A stretch of DNA of 64,000 bases from Aphanomyces cochlioides (lineage: Eukaryota > Oomycota > Saprolegniomycetes > Saprolegniales > Verrucalvaceae). The stretch covers positions 3,286,001-3,350,000 of the forward strand of contig JAHQRK010000001.1 of assembly GCA_019828595.1 (NCBI GenBank), in the 5' to 3' direction. Each line of letters starts with the position of its first letter. Position 1 is the first letter of the stretch. Both the position numbers and the translations under genes were made by a program. The notes beneath the pieces are model-generated. The model was not told where the DNA came from. It searched no databases and saw nothing but the letters and a program-made list of their open reading frames with translations. Below, piece after piece: positions 22,979-32,740 of the stretch.

Positions 22979-24322
22979 GTGGTTCCTCCTCCGTCGCATG
23001 GGAGAATTCCCCATGTCAACGCACGAGGTCCTCGCGACCTCGAGGTCATTTTCGAATTCGACCTCGCTACGATGAACACGCTGTTTTGTAAGGTGCGTAG
23101 GCCGTGTGTCCTCTCGGTCGGTCTCAGTCGTTGTAGATTGACGCCTGCCGCGCGACCCTCGAAGGCTACAGTGCCCAGTGCACCATGACTCGTGCCTTGA
23201 AGAAGTTGCGAAGTTGCCTGAAACGCGCGAAACTCGAGTCTAAGTATGCTGTCGTGGAGCACATGCTCCCTCTCGCGGTAAGGATTGTCGAAAAAGATGT
23301 CTCCTGACTCGGACTAAGCAAGCGTGCGAGCCAAGTTGCTGTCGAGTTTGGACTCGACGGTGGTGCAAGCGACGTGTGGTGTGGTGGCTTCGTTTGCGCG
23401 TCAGTTGGGTGCAGCGTTTGCACCGTTTGCGGACGTCTTGGTCGCGCCACTCTTGGACGCAGCTTGTGTGCGTCGACTGTCGGCCGAGGACCCTGCGGCG
23501 ATCAGCATGGCGAGCACATATTGTGTCGAAGCGTTGGCCGCGACGACTGTTCTGAGTGTCGAGACGCTGTATGGGTATTACAAGGCGGCGCGTGCAACCC
23601 GGAATCAACGTACCGAAGGAGGTGGAGTGGTTGTGTTTGCGTTCCTCATCCGTGTTCTTAGGACTGAAGCGCAATCTTGTCCTTGGCATCACAGTCGAGA
23701 CATGGACAAAAGAGGAGTTGGAGCCGCACTATTCGCTGTTGAAGGAGTTCGTGCGTGAAGCGCTCCACGACAAGTTCTTGCTGGTCCGTGTCGAAGCTCG
23801 ACAGGTCTTTTCGAGTCTGTTCGATACGTGGTACGTTTGTGCGTTGGTGTCATGATGTGTTGACGTCTCGCGACAAGGCCGGAACGTGTGAAGGAGTTTG
23901 TGTATATGCCTGCGCCGCGCATTCGTGCGGTGTTGATGGCGGATGGGTATGCGACTACTGGCGTTGGCGTGGCTCTGCATCAGAAATTTCGACCCAAGGC
24001 TTCTCCTCGTCCTGCTGCTGCGAAGCGCGACCCGCCCAAGGTGGTCGACCATTGTCGTCGCCCAGCTGCCGCCGTCACGCCAGACACGTCCAACGTGGTG
24101 GACTTTCACATGCTGTTGGTTGTGCAGCTCTTGGCTGTGTTGTTTACGACGACAATGGCGGTGTGGCAGTGGAGGTTTGGACGCATGACAAAGGTCGAGC
24201 CTACGTGCGATCCAATGCCGAAGGGGAAGCTCATCCCTTCTTGGAATCGACCAAGCATCCAACGATGCAAACGCGCTCGAAGGAGCCACTCAGCAGCATG
24301 GACGTGCAAGAAGTGGTGGTGA
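22979..24322 (+). CDS. CLASP-like TOG/HEAT domain protein, short or decayed
   Basis: Exons join as a CLASP N-terminal-type helical repeat region: DLEVIFEFDLATMNTLFCK, then (after an intron to 23138) ALKKLRSCLKRAKLESKYAV, then from 23322 KLLSSLDSTVVQATCGVVAS and LGAAFAPFADVLVAPLLDA, then KEVEWLCLRSSSVFLGLKR, LLKEFVREALHDKFLLVRVE and, after an intron at 23831-23877, WPERVKEFVYM. The CLASP family binds microtubule plus ends. Oddities: a frame change near 23565-23615 was not resolved as an intron, there is no TOG array beyond one domain, and the C-terminus has a hydrophobic segment (MLLVVQLLAVLFTTTMAVW) not expected in CLASP. GC is higher than in neighbours. It may be a truncated gene copy. The start is uncertain. 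Confidence 0.45.
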
Positions 24323-24381
24323 ATGACCTCGCGCTGGTCTAGTATAACCCGAGAACGATAACTTTTGCATGACTACTTGTA
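24221..24381 (+). repeat. Inverted repeat arm 1 (CLASP-like 3' end)
   Basis: Its reverse complement is at 28696-28826. Arm 1 has about 30 extra bases (24334-24365 region, including the stretch after the stop codon) missing from arm 2. The arms face each other across 4.3 kb of transposon-rich DNA. Confidence 0.75.
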
Positions 24382-24391
24382 TCCTCCGGGG

Positions 24392-24475
24392 TGATACAAG
24401 CGGTGATACAAGCGGTGATACAAACGGTGATACAAGCGGTGATTTCAACGTGGATACTAACATTGATCTAGACAG
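24392..24475 (+). repeat. 12-bp-period minisatellite 1
   Basis: Seven units of TGATACAAGCGG-type sequence. The first four are nearly identical and the last three diverged. In the + frame they encode the four-residue repeat GDTS/GDTN. Confidence 0.8.
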
Positions 24476-25402
24476 TGTGAATAACCCCTCCAATATGCTT
24501 GAAACCAGATTGGCTCCAGTATTTGGCGGGAAGGAGCATGTTGAAGGAATCCTTACAATAATGAAGTCTCATTTTAAACTCCACCCTTTGACACACAATG
24601 CGGTATTTCAGTCATGTACTTCATAGAATAACGCTCATTCTTTAGACATCCTCTCAAATAAATGCACAGTCACTTGACGAAATGTATAACTATTGCAGAA
24701 CTCATTGTTTGGACTTTGTTTGGGTGTACTTGTACAATCACTGGTGCAATACAATAGCATGGTCAATATGGGCGAGGTCCTCCTGCCCCGAATTTTTGTC
24801 TGAGTTTCGTACAACAATGCTCGCGGAGTCTCATTTTTCTGTCCTCAAATACAGATTTTTTAAGGTATATCTTTCCAGTACCTTTTTAATCGCTGACATT
24901 CGTCATTAAATATCTAGGAAGTTCACCGACCACGTCTAGATTTCGCAGCATATTTGTTGAGTGGACAAGTGCAATCGTGGTTTACCGACAAACTTGACTC
25001 AGCGGGAAGTACGTCACGACGTCATTCCCAGCCTAACTGGGAGAGAAACTTTAACCGCGCATGGAAAGAATGCACAGTCAAAATATTGGCTGGAGATATC
25101 AGAGCCAATTTATATAATCGTCTTTGATCCCGTGGAATTGCTCTTGTCCTGCGTTTATGTACAGCGAATTTTTCTTGTGCAAACATTTAGTACATATCTT
25201 CAATCTTACCCAAGACAAGAAACACAATCCGGTAATACGAAAAGCAGAATTAAACTAACATAACATAGTTCCTCGCTTCTCCGTTCAAGGTTCGCAGATA
25301 CTGCCAACCCTTGTGGATATTTCCAGAAACAAAGAAGGACATGCTGCATGAAGAAATAACAAAACTTGTCTTTTTAGTGAAGAGAACGGTCTCAGCACCA
25401 AT

Positions 25403-25522
25403 ACCAGCGGTGAGATCACCGCTGAGAACACCGCCGGAAACACCGCTGAGAACATCGCTGAAAACACCGCTGAGATCACCGATGAGATCAACGATGAGAT
25501 CACCGATGAGAACACAGCTGGT
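25403..25522 (+). repeat. 12-bp-period minisatellite 2
   Basis: Ten units of the AACACCGCTGAG type, coding for AENT/DEIT-like tetrapeptides in the + frame. The core GCGGTGA(T) is the reverse complement of the core here, so it appears related to minisatellite 1. Confidence 0.8.
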
Positions 25523-25883
25523 GATGGTTCTAACCGTTTGTCATTTCAAAATGTGACGAATAAAGATTCCAGGCATTTGGAAACTGTTACAGATTTATCA
25601 TCACATATTCTTAATACGTGCTCGAAAGTGACTCGGTTGTGTGCACAGCAAAATACTAACTACGACATCCTCAAGGAGATACAGCACCTACTCCAACCAG
25701 TTGAGAATTTTTTGTTAAATGCGGAGAAGATCAACAGAAGAAGAAAAAGGCCAAGAACAAATAGTGACTTCAAGAAAAGCTTGCGTACATATGAGACTAG
25801 TTTGGATAGTCTATAATGAATATGATATCAATTTACTAGTGTAAACAATACAAACTTGGAAAACCAAAAAATACATTTTTAGC

Positions 25884-26553
25884 TTAAAATAAACTCTGCC
25901 TTCTACCTCGTTTCTTTAGCGGTTTTGGAGCAGAAGATGAACTGGCAACTTTGCGCTTGGGATGGGAGGTTTCGCCTAAAATGCTGGCAATAATTGCATC
26001 ATTTTCAGTTCGCGCTCGCCCGATTTGCTCGCTTCGTGAAACATGCTGGCTCATATCGAGAACTTCTTCATGAGAAGGGCTCAGACCCAAGATGTCATCA
26101 TTGGGAAGGACGATAACATCGAAGTGATCCTATTTTCCACGGCATCCATTCGCTGCGTAAGCTCGTGAATGAGCTCACGCAGGTCGTCAAGCTCGCTAAT
26201 GCTTGTGTCTTGACGAGCTTCGGAGAGAAAAATCGTACGACCTTGTAAGCGTTTTTTAATAGTAAACACTTTTTACGGTTGTACGACTTCCTCTCCGAGT
26301 CTGTCATTGACTCGAAGCTTGCTAGGTCGTCACCTACGTGAACAGTTTAGGTTAGGATAATGTCGGTAGATTTACCTTCAAGATAGGTGTAGACCTCGCC
26401 GTCCTGGTGCATTGATTTCTTCCAAGGCCCTTGCTCACTGTGGTAGGAGCGATAGTGCGATATATAGTGACCCACAGTGAGAAGGGCCTCGCGTTGCATC
26501 ACGTTGCAGCGCACGGCTAGGGACTTTCTCTCTTCGTGTCTTTCACTGCTCAT
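25884..26553 (-). CDS. Hypothetical basic protein, possibly transposon-associated
   Basis: Read downward from the ATG at 26553 (MSSERHEERKSLAVRCNVMQ). Exon pieces are GPWKKSMHQDGEVYTYLE, then (after an intron ending near 26334) DDLASFESMTDSERKSYNRK, then SELDDLRELIHELTQRMDAV (coiled coil), then SPSHEEVLDMSQHVSRSEQI, ending in a nuclear-localisation-like KPLKKRGRRQSLF. No known domain was recognised. The mix of short helix, coiled coil and basic tail is common in DNA-binding accessory proteins of eukaryotic transposons. It ends 67 bp from the convergent Mutator-like remnant, so both may belong to one element. Splice junctions are approximate. Confidence 0.4.
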
Positions 26554-26643
26554 TTCGTCGAATGGTGTGATAAAATACTTTGAAATCAAATATTTAAAAG
26601 ATTGATACATTTAGCCAATTAAAGTTCATATTATAAATATTAC

Positions 26644-26668
26644 ATTATCCGGAAATGTTATCCGAATA
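26644..26668. promoter_or_regulatory. TATCCGGA dyad upstream of the 26553 gene
   Basis: ATTATCCGGAAATGTTATCCGAATA contains two half-sites 9 bp apart, 91 bp before the minus-strand ATG at 26553. Confidence 0.5.
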
Positions 26669-26818
26669 TTTATGGTGGTCATTTGTTCGACACCGATCCA
26701 ATGCTCAGCTTCAGCACTAGACGTTGCGCTGTTACGAGCGCTATTCATCCTCTCCTCACCTCACTGACGCTTCATACACTAAATATACTCAGACCCATGA
26801 TAGCAATTGACGTTGGAG

Positions 26819-26997
26819 CAGCGCTGCTTTCAGCGCTATATGCAGTGTTGCTTTCTACGCTGTGTGGAGCGCTACTTGTAGCGCTTCTTCTAGCGTTTAC
26901 TTCATCGCTGGTAGCAGCGCTCAGACCAGCGCTGCTTATAGCGCTGCATATAGCGGTCGAAACAACGCTATTAAGAGCGTTAGTATGACCGCTGGTT
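26819..26997. repeat. 12-bp-period minisatellite 3
   Basis: About 14.5 units of GCGCTNNNNNTA-type sequence in strict 12-bp phase. Minus-strand translation gives four-residue periodicity (AISS AGLS AATS), and plus gives hydrophobic Leu/Ala repeats. No surrounding exon was established. Confidence 0.85.
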
Positions 26998-27158
26998 ATC
27001 GGGCCTTTTGTCGGCGTTGTTGCCGTGGGATTGTCAAGGAGATCACGACACCAACTCACACTAATTACAGTATAGTAGATTTTGATTGGGTAGATATTAT
27101 GTCCAATAAGAATTGCGTATTGGCCTTTTCAGAGGGTTAGGTCGTCGCTGGTGCGGTC

Positions 27159-27166
27159 AATTAATG
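27159..27166. repeat. Merlin target-site duplication, left
   Basis: AATTAATG, repeated at 28644-28651 immediately outside the other terminus. Confidence 0.85.
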
Positions 27167-27234
27167 GGCACTCATTTAATTCAACACCCGATACAGTTTT
27201 CTATACCAAAAAAACATCCGGATATTTATCCGGA
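27167..27234 (+). repeat. Merlin terminal inverted repeat, left
   Basis: Pairs with 28576-28643 over 68 bases with about four mismatches. The inner end is ATCCGGATATTTATCCGGA. Confidence 0.88.
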
Positions 27235-27285
27235 TACATGATGATGACCAAGACTCAATTGAAAATACAACATAGATGTACTGTA

Positions 27286-28380
27286 TTAACTGTGCTTACG
27301 AATAGCAATCACTAAGCCATTGAAGTCCATTATACCTGTCTCGTTGGAGGTGAAATACCAACTTCGCCACTTGAATTGATCCAAGTAAGATTGCAGTTGC
27401 TTGCTTTCAGCTCCTCGCATTGCCTTGAGGTACTGTTTCACCCTGACTTCCCACACCCCTTCAATGGACTGGGTGTGGGCTCCATTGTCAGGGTTGACAA
27501 AGTTCGTCGAATGATTCACCCATATGTGAGAATAGCGCATGTGGGTTAGTCTTGGGTTGTTGGCAATCGTGTGGCGCTCGTTCGTAGAGACGTAGGAGGC
27601 AAATTTGTCCGATACAATGAGAGACCCTAACATTCATTTCATTGGCCAAAATGAGTTCAATAAACATACTTTCTGCAATATGATTGGCAATATGTCTTGA
27701 AAGGGTCTCTTTCGTTCGATCAGTGCCCGTAAGAACACCAAACCACTTTTTCGTGGATCGATCAACTCCGCCAAACAAACATCGATCTTCATGTTGAGTT
27801 CCGCGACCGTACTTAGATTTCTTTTTCATAGACGTTTAGTCGATCTCAACAACTGATCCATATCCTCCAATCTAATAACACACGCAAGAATTAATACAAA
27901 AATATATTTGTTGTTGCAATTACCTTAACAGTACATGACCGCATTTCCTCCGAACACTTTTGACGGCAGTACTTGAACCACTTGATCGCTGTGGCGTTCG
28001 ATACTTCAAGGTCCTCAACTACTGAACGGCACGACTTCATAGTCGTCCAGTAGAAGAGGACCTGGACAAGCTGAGCGATGGGTAGGGTCGTTTTCTTGAA
28101 GGGAGAGCCACTGCGCAGGCCAATTTCGCTGTCATGGCAGCCTTCTCGGCGGCATCTTCAACGCAACCTGTCTCTTTGCAAAGACATAGGACTCATACAC
28201 ATCGAACATGTCATGTTATCTCGTAGTAATCCTACCTAGAAATGAGTTAGTATGAGGGTTTTCGTGAGATGGAACTACTTTAATACACCATTCTACGGCG
28301 GTTTCTTCGGTATTTGTTGCCTCCATGACAACTTTGAAGGTGTAATCGGTCAAGTCAGACAGGTCGTATAGACTATCCAT
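27286..28380 (-). pseudogene. Merlin transposase, inactivated
   Basis: Read downward from MDSLYDLSDLTDYTF. After an intron come helical segments (AIKWFKYCRQKCSEEMRSC), then IGGYGSVVEID followed directly by TAA at 27836-27838, where the family has an acidic residue next to the first catalytic Asp (VEIDE-type motif). Downstream KYGRGTQHEDRCLFGGVDR and KKWFGVLTGTDRTKETL continue. A frame change near 27630 is needed to reach LIVSDKFASYVSTNERH (second catalytic Asp) and NGAHTQSIEGVWEVRVKQYL, the H-T-x-x-I-E-G-x-W box with the catalytic Glu of ISXO2-like enzymes. The stop and the frameshift show that this copy cannot encode active enzyme. Confidence 0.75.
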
Positions 28381-28575
28381 GGCAAATGAAAAAATGACTT
28401 CAAATTGAATGGCAAAGAAAAGCGGGGGTTCGATTAGATGCTTATACAAAACTACCGTCAAAAAATGAATGGCCATCTTGAAATGCCACCAAAATCGGGG
28501 GACCCAACGTTGTTTCGAAAGTCATCCGGATGACCAATTCAACTATCCGGATTTCCTGTTCTATCACCCAGATTC

Positions 28576-28643
28576 TCCGGATAATTATCCGGATGTTTTT
28601 TTGGTATAGAAAACTGTGTCGGGGGTTGAATTAAATGGGTGCC
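28576..28643 (-). repeat. Merlin terminal inverted repeat, right
   Basis: Reverse complement of the left repeat. The inner end is TCCGGATAATTATCCGGA. Two further TCCGGAT sites lie just inside, at 28524-28532 and 28544-28552. Confidence 0.88.
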
Positions 28644-28651
28644 AATTAATG
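28644..28651. repeat. Merlin target-site duplication, right
   Basis: AATTAATG, identical to the left copy. Confidence 0.85.
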
Positions 28652-28657
28652 GGCTCT

Positions 28658-28694
28658 GGCCACACTATTGACGACCATTCCGGATAAAGGGTTT
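28658..28694 (+). repeat. 37-bp direct repeat, copy B
   Basis: Identical to 22596-22632. It is followed immediately by inverted repeat arm 2. Confidence 0.75.
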
Positions 28695-28695
28695 G

Positions 28696-28826
28696 TACAA
28701 GTAGTCATGCAAATGCGAGGTCATCCACCACCACTTCTTGCACGTCCATGCTGCTGAGTGGCTCCTTCGAGCGCGTTTGCATCGTTGGATGCTTGGTCGA
28801 TTCCAAGACGGGATGAGCTTCCCCTT
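28696..28826 (-). repeat. Inverted repeat arm 2 (CLASP-like 3' end)
   Basis: Reverse complement of 24221-24381 with one 30-bp deletion. Similarity stops abruptly at 28826. Confidence 0.75.
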
Positions 28827-29253
28827 ACGCTAGAAAGTCAAGTTATATCAAGCAATACGAACTTTGCAAATCTCGATTGTACGTCACCGTTAGCCAAGGA
28901 CCCCAACTGAGTTGAACTGAGACCATCAAACATAAATCGGACGGAATTCATCGTCCCTTAATAATATCCTCGTCTCCATTGTCAAGTAAAGGCTCAAATC
29001 GCGAGCATCACTTGCGATCAGCGTCGCGTGTGCTTTCTTGACCATTTTCTTGAGGTGATAGATGGATGGTGTTTGGGCTGTAGAGGGAACACTAACACAA
29101 CGTCAAATTGCGCCGCAGACTTCAGTTGCTCGTGGTGTCTAACCAGGGTTAGTTGTCAAGTCGATAAAGCATAGGATGGAGGACGACTGATGGACACAAA
29201 TTTTGGAAATTGGTTGCAAATGAAATCCATTTTGACTTACAGCTTTCCATTGT
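28827..29253. other. Sequence downstream of P450 copy 2
   Basis: About 430 bp with no supported gene. No obvious similarity to the 3' flank of P450 copy 1 was seen, so the duplicated P450 block ends near the stop codons. Confidence 0.4.
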
Positions 29254-30962
29254 TCACAAGCGCAGCTCAAACTCTACTTCCACAGATGCGTCGGCGGGTG
29301 TCAGGACTCTATTTCCAAAACTATCAGCCGCGTTGGAGAAAGCAAGATGACTTACCCCATGCCGAGTCGACTCGGGTCAAAGCGAGGCTCGCCATACCCT
29401 GGCACGAGTTCAAATCGTTTCATCTCATGCATGACGAGTGCCACAAACATCTTGACCTAAGATGAAAATGAATATTCACATGCTGAAGATCATGAAACTG
29501 CACCTGGCTCTTTGCAAAGTTGCGTCCGGGGCACATCGTGACTCCCATGCCGAACAACTTGAGGGCTTCCAACTGAGTGCTCGTTGCGTTCACAAATCGA
29601 TCAAACCTGCCACAGTCTTGTCACCGCCACTGGTGCCACGCAAGCTCCTACTTGAAAGTGTTTGGCGATGGGAAGATTTCATCGTCGAAATGAGTCAACG
29701 CTGGATAAATCACGACATTTGATCCCTTTGGCAAGTGCACGGGCGGATCCTGACGAGAAAGTCAAGGTGAGACGGTCTAGCGCTCGTTACCATCTCCATG
29801 AAATCAATGTCGTCCGTTGCCACACGCAAGAGCAGCGACGACGCACATAATCTCAAGGCTTCATCCACAGCGCTGGCTAGCAGGACGCATTGGCCTAACT
29901 GCTCGCTTGTCCACGCTTCTTGAGTGTCTCGGGGCAGATGAGTATAGACTTCGTCACGGACGGCAATCCAAGCGGCTTTCTCCCGCAGAAGATAAAAGAG
30001 TGTCCAATACGCCGTCGTGAAAGAATTGGTACTGGCGGCCCACAACATCGACATGGATTCCTTCGCCGCATCCAGCGGCTCAATACTAGGAATATCGTGA
30101 ATGAGCTGTCGATATGGATGTCGTTCAGAATGTGTCATCTCAAGGAAACAAATCTACCTCGTTGCGCTTCTGGATAAAGGTCGATGCGTCATCGCCGAGG
30201 TTCTTGTCGATCGCATGGATGAGATTATCCCTCGCGCGGATGGTTGAACGCAGGAAGACTAAGGAAGACACCTTAGTTTGATGAAGATGACAGCGACGTA
30301 CTGTTGGGAACTTCTGCAACCATGAGCTTGACCGACTTGTCAAATCCAGTGTAGTAATCCCATAGCGATGGAGAATTGTCCACGAGCTTGTTGCCAAAGA
30401 GAGCGCGCGTCCCTGAGTCAAAGATGCACCGCTGGGCAAATCGCAACAGCGACAATCGCCCAGTGGCATCGAATGATTTCAAAACCCGACGCTGGTGGCA
30501 AAATGTGTTCTCCATGAGCGATTTGACTGCCGTCAAGCTGAGTAAATGAGGGACACGGAGCGCATGGTATGCCTCGACGGGCTTGCTCAGCTTGGGCGCG
30601 TACATTTGGCTACAGAAGGCGGTGCTTTCGCTCAAGACGGTCGCGGCCACTCGTGAGAAAACTGGTTTGTGCGAGATCGACTTGTGTTTGAGCATCATGG
30701 CGTAGTGCTTCTGGGAAACAAAGAACGTCATGGTCTTGCCTCCGAGGTAGACATTGAAGACCGAGCCGTACTTGGCGCTGCACGATCGAATGAATCCAAC
30801 GGGATCTTTCGAAAAGTCCAAAGCAGAGCCAAGGTATGGAATCCACGATGGAACTGTTGGAATCGTGCTTGATGTTTTGCGACGCATCACGTACGTCTGA
30901 ATGAGAATAGCGAACCACGCCGTCGCAGTCGCTGCAAGAAGGAGCGTCACGTCGACGTTCAT
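29254..30962 (-). CDS. Cytochrome P450 monooxygenase, copy 2
   Basis: About 475 aa in seven exons with the same intron positions as copy 1. Start is the ATG at 30962 (MNVDVTLLL); the longer frame begins with TTG. Features are a membrane anchor, the hinge IPTVPSWIPYLG, MLWAASTNSFTTAYW (I helix), DEALR (ExxR), and heme motif FGMGVTMCPGR with its cysteine. The C-terminus is VEVEFELRL. Compared with copy 1, the residue before the heme loop differs (LKLFGMG against FKPFGMG), and substrate-recognition stretches around residues 125-160 are diverged, so the two enzymes may differ in substrate. No stop or frameshift is present. Confidence 0.87.
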
Positions 30963-31817
30963 TGGCAAGTTCAATGCAAAATGTGTCGATGTTGAAGCGG
31001 AGAGCTAAATGTTCGTCTCTGGAACGAGGATTGCAGTCAACGTGAATGAACTTGGAACAGCGCAAGGACAGAGACCAAATGAACAGAGAGAGAGAGGCTT
31101 GGCGAGCAACAGCAACGAAGAGTTACACTCGTCGCTGTGAGAAAAAATCGAAAAATGTGTCGACAGCAGCGCAAAACGCTCTCCCGCTCGTAACATTCTC
31201 TCGAAAACGCTCGATGACTTGTCATGGAGATCTCCACCAACTTCAATGACGTCGTGGATGAGCGACTTGGATTCCAGCTTGATCGGGAATGACCCTTGTT
31301 GTCCATTGTGGGCTATGATTGAGGGTAACGAAGATGTGTGGCTCTCACTTGTCCTCGACGCTTTCATCTCCCCCCACTAGAACCTTCGAACAGAAGCAAC
31401 ATGAAAGGACATGGGTTCGAGCGAACGAACTTTTGTTTTTAGTGAGGGAAGAAGACGGAATGTGCGCGTCTGAGATACTCTGGAAGAAGCGAAACGTAGA
31501 TGGAATCATACGACGCGGTGACAATTGGACATCCTTGGCATAATCGACGCGTCCCTGGGACAGTGTGCGCTCAATGACAGCGAAATTGAGTCCGAGTAAT
31601 CGTCACCCTGCGATTACATCGTTGGCGGACTCGATTTGGGTTAGCTCTGTTGCCATATCTCGTCAGTTGAAGGATTTTTTTCCCGTCGCGGTCGTCGCGG
31701 GGCGATGTTAACTTAGGAAGTCAACGCTGGCGCTCATTACAGTACATGGAATTGTGCTCTTTAAACATATCCTTCCCGCTTGAACGTAGGATTGATGATG
31801 GAGATTGGGGATGGGAT
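30963..31817. other. Region upstream of P450 copy 2
   Basis: About 850 bp. ORFs of 60-120 codons exist on both strands, but none shows a recognised domain or consistent splice joins. It includes the P450 promoter. No TCCGGATA element was seen. Confidence 0.4.
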
Positions 31818-32740
31818 TTACTCTGCGCAGTGTTTGATGAAACGTCGAGTGGCATGTTGATCGTTCGCTTCGCGTATTCTCTTTCTCCGAAGCCGCGCAC
31901 ACTGTCGACGAAAGACGGCGACACGATGGAAAAGTTGCATCTGCTCGAGCATCATATCGTAGAGCTCGTTCAAGCTGTAGTTCTTCTTGTAGACTTTGAA
32001 GTTTTCACGGACGAGATCGGCGAGAGAGTAGGGTTTGACTCTCTCCATGACAGCTTTGATAAACACTTTCCGCACCGACAACGCTTCCAAGTGGCGTTCA
32101 AGACCTTCAGCGTAGATAACCGCGTCGATCTGCTTGATAAAGTCTGACAAGCGACTCGCGACGTCGCCCCTCGGTCTCAACGTCACTCGACTGACAGCTC
32201 GAACAAGCAAGTCTTTGGACAGACGTCGCGCTTGCACGGCCTGCATGATCTTGGCGCGAAACGTCTCTTCGCTCATGTCATGAGAGCAATACCAATCGTA
32301 TTCGCACACTGTCTTGAAGAGCGAGCGGTCAATCGAATCAATCCACCAACGCGCATATCGCTTCCAGTTGACGCCATGGCGAGCGGCGACGGCTTGGAGC
32401 TCCTCCTCATACTTCAGACGGTCTTTAATCCATTCGACGAGATTGCTCCGTCCCCACTGGGAGATCACAGGCATGGCAATCTTGCTCAACGCGACATGGA
32501 ATGGTTGTTCTTCACATCGAGCCGACCGCCAAGCTCTGTTGAGTTGATACCGTCGCCTCCTGCGTCGATGTCGATTTGGCAAGGAATTTTGTCGTGCTGG
32601 TTGAAGGAAGCGGCCGCGCGGCAAGTGGACTTTGTCGTGGGATCTGCGGGTGCTACGTCTTGCCAAGTGTTTCGTCTCGAGGTGATCTCTTTCTTGGTGT
32701 TGTCGTGGAAGTGGATGGTTAGGTGTATCATTGAAGGCAT
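31818..32740 (-). CDS. Retrotransposon gag-like protein
   Basis: A two-exon model (32740-32516, intron of 59 nt, 32456-31818) gives 287 aa. The N-terminal 75 residues are polar and disordered. The rest is a helical domain, WGRSNLVEWIKDRLKYEEEL, VNWKRYARWWIDSIDRSLFK, MSEETFRAKIMQAVQARRL, RLSDFIKQIDAVIYAEGL, VFIKAVMERVKPYSLADLV, which resembles the capsid-like gag domain repeated in oomycete LTR retroelements (a W..W opening, then a helix ending in a V.P motif). No zinc knuckle, protease or reverse transcriptase follows, so it is either a domesticated gag or a fragment of a decayed element. Similarity is judged by pattern only. Confidence 0.42.

Larger units (their letters stand above)
24369..25816 (+). 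pseudogene. Mutator-like transposase-derived gene, remnant
   Basis: Exon 1 (from the ATG at 24369) carries the GDTS repeats and a short helical segment. The next exons read WVYLYNHWCNTIAWSIWARS, FRTTMLAESHFSVLKYRF and, after an intron ending at 24918, EVHRPRLDFAAYLL, a pattern typical of C-terminal parts of MULE-type transposases in oomycetes and fungi (W..W..W..WARS...RTTM..ESH...K). A second repeat tract, (AENT)n, follows, and then a basic tail with RRRKRPR. A stop near 25352 (after a HAA tripeptide) and the missing N-terminal catalytic DDE region suggest decay. It could instead be a host gene derived from such an element. Confidence 0.45.
27167..28643 (-). mobile_element. Merlin-type DNA transposon (IS1016-like)
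   Basis: 1477 bp with 68-bp terminal inverted repeats (27167-27234 and 28576-28643, about 94% identical) starting GGCACYCATTTAATTCAAC. It is flanked on both sides by the 8-bp duplication AATTAATG (27159-27166 and 28644-28651), the length expected for Merlin. The minus strand encodes an ISXO2/IS1595-like transposase, broken by a nonsense codon and a frameshift. Each terminal repeat carries the ATCCGGATA/TATCCGGA dyad at its inner end. The near-identity of the ends suggests a relatively recent insertion. Confidence 0.9.

Noticed and set aside
24392..26997. 12-bp arrays as a CRISPR array
   Set aside because: No unique spacers, period too short, eukaryotic context, and the units are in coding frame.
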